Origin: Sulfitobacter pontiacus
GTDB lineage: Bacteria > Pseudomonadota > Alphaproteobacteria > Rhodobacterales > Rhodobacteraceae
Direction of reading: 5' to 3'
DNA: 64,000 bases
Assembly: GCF_040790665.1 (NCBI RefSeq)
Contig: NZ_CP160849.1
Span: forward strand, 2,815,501 to 2,879,500
The notes under the pieces are model-generated. The model was not told where the DNA came from. It was given only the letters and a program-made list of their open reading frames with translations, and did not search any database. This document shows positions 63,923 through 64,000 of the stretch, piece after piece; position 1 is the stretch's first letter; the number at the start of each line of letters is the position of its first letter. A program made the position numbers and the translations under genes.

Positions 63923-64000
63923 ATGTCCCAATCGACTGAAATCCTTGTCTCAACTCGGTTCTCGTTTCTAGGGGCGTCAGGATGGCAAAGCGACTTCTCC
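63923..64000 (+). CDS. Start of an unidentified protein (cut by window edge)
   Basis: Twenty-six codons are visible, beginning MSQSTEILVSTRFSFLGASG, then WQSDFS. The short TRFSFLGASGW stretch resembles the opening of putative rhamnosyltransferase/glycosyltransferase proteins in roseobacters, but this is too little to name it. A good promoter lies 45 bp upstream; the ribosome-binding site (GCAGAGAAG) is modest. Confidence 0.45.
   Translation, partial: MSQSTEILVSTRFSFLGASGWQSDFS

Overview
The window looks like chromosome from a marine alphaproteobacterium of the Roseobacter clade (Rhodobacteraceae). Supporting signs are a circularly permuted two-piece tmRNA whose tag reads ANDNRAPMAMAA, a ChpT phosphotransferase with a perfect CtrA box elsewhere in the window, L21 with an alphaproteobacterial C-terminal extension, the ornithine-lipid pair olsB-olsA, the tellurite locus trgA-trgB-cysK, and acuI of DMSP/acrylate metabolism. 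The DNA is fairly G+C rich, so many long open frames lie antisense to real genes.

Layout. 0-6.7 kb: a DeoR-type regulator (cut by the window edge) diverges from a tightly coupled operon encoding an FbpABC/PotD-type ABC transporter and three predicted phosphoester enzymes (a metallo-beta-lactamase-fold hydrolase, a histidine phosphatase, a HAD phosphatase). Its promoter carries three 11-bp Pho-box-like repeats and a palindrome of DeoR-operator type. 6.8-18 kb: tRNA-Ser(CGA), two DUF2059 secreted proteins, rplU-rpmA, two GNATs and a LysE exporter, obgE-proB-proA, chpT, DUF3553, olsB-olsA. 18-21.4 kb: rpsB and tsf, normally neighbours, split by an IS110/IS1111-type insertion sequence with a candidate guide (bridge/seeker) RNA. 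21.5-33 kb: aroQ, a rhodanese, an FAH-family hydrolase, then the complete phosphate regulon core (phoB, phoU, pstB, pstA, pstC, pstS, phoR) continuing upstream into a gamma carbonic anhydrase, gmk and yicC. 33-37.6 kb: a PAS protein behind a CtrA box, class II DAHP synthase, a GlxA-type regulator, a PQQ-type sugar dehydrogenase. 37.8-44 kb: a branched-chain amino-acid-type ABC operon with two small secreted proteins interleaved among the transporter genes. 44-52 kb: a HerA-like ATPase, a non-coding stretch with a candidate sRNA, an IalB-like protein, a KAS/ACP/LpxD cluster, and an L,D-transpeptidase divergent from an M15-like peptidase. 52-63.3 kb: a YqaA-like protein, tRNA-Ser(GGA), alaX, a large MscS-type channel, cysK-trgB-trgA, cyclopropane-fatty-acid synthase, photolyase, acuI and a divergent GntR regulator. 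63.3-64 kb: ssrA and the start of a further gene.

How the parts connect. Phosphate is the strongest theme. The Pho box seen before pstS (three 11-bp repeats) is matched by a similar triple repeat before the first operon, which suggests that PhoB from this same window switches on a phosphorylated-compound uptake and dephosphorylation system, with the DeoR protein adding substrate control. A second theme is cell-envelope building (ornithine lipids, CFA synthase, LpxD with a dedicated ACP/KAS, L,D-transpeptidase). The most novel-looking items are the Pho/DeoR-controlled phosphoester operon, the IS1111-like element with its 3' structured RNA inside rpsB-tsf, a 31-bp repeat found right behind two unrelated stop codons, and a candidate sRNA near 45.9 kb. 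All calls come from reading the sequence; no database searches were run.
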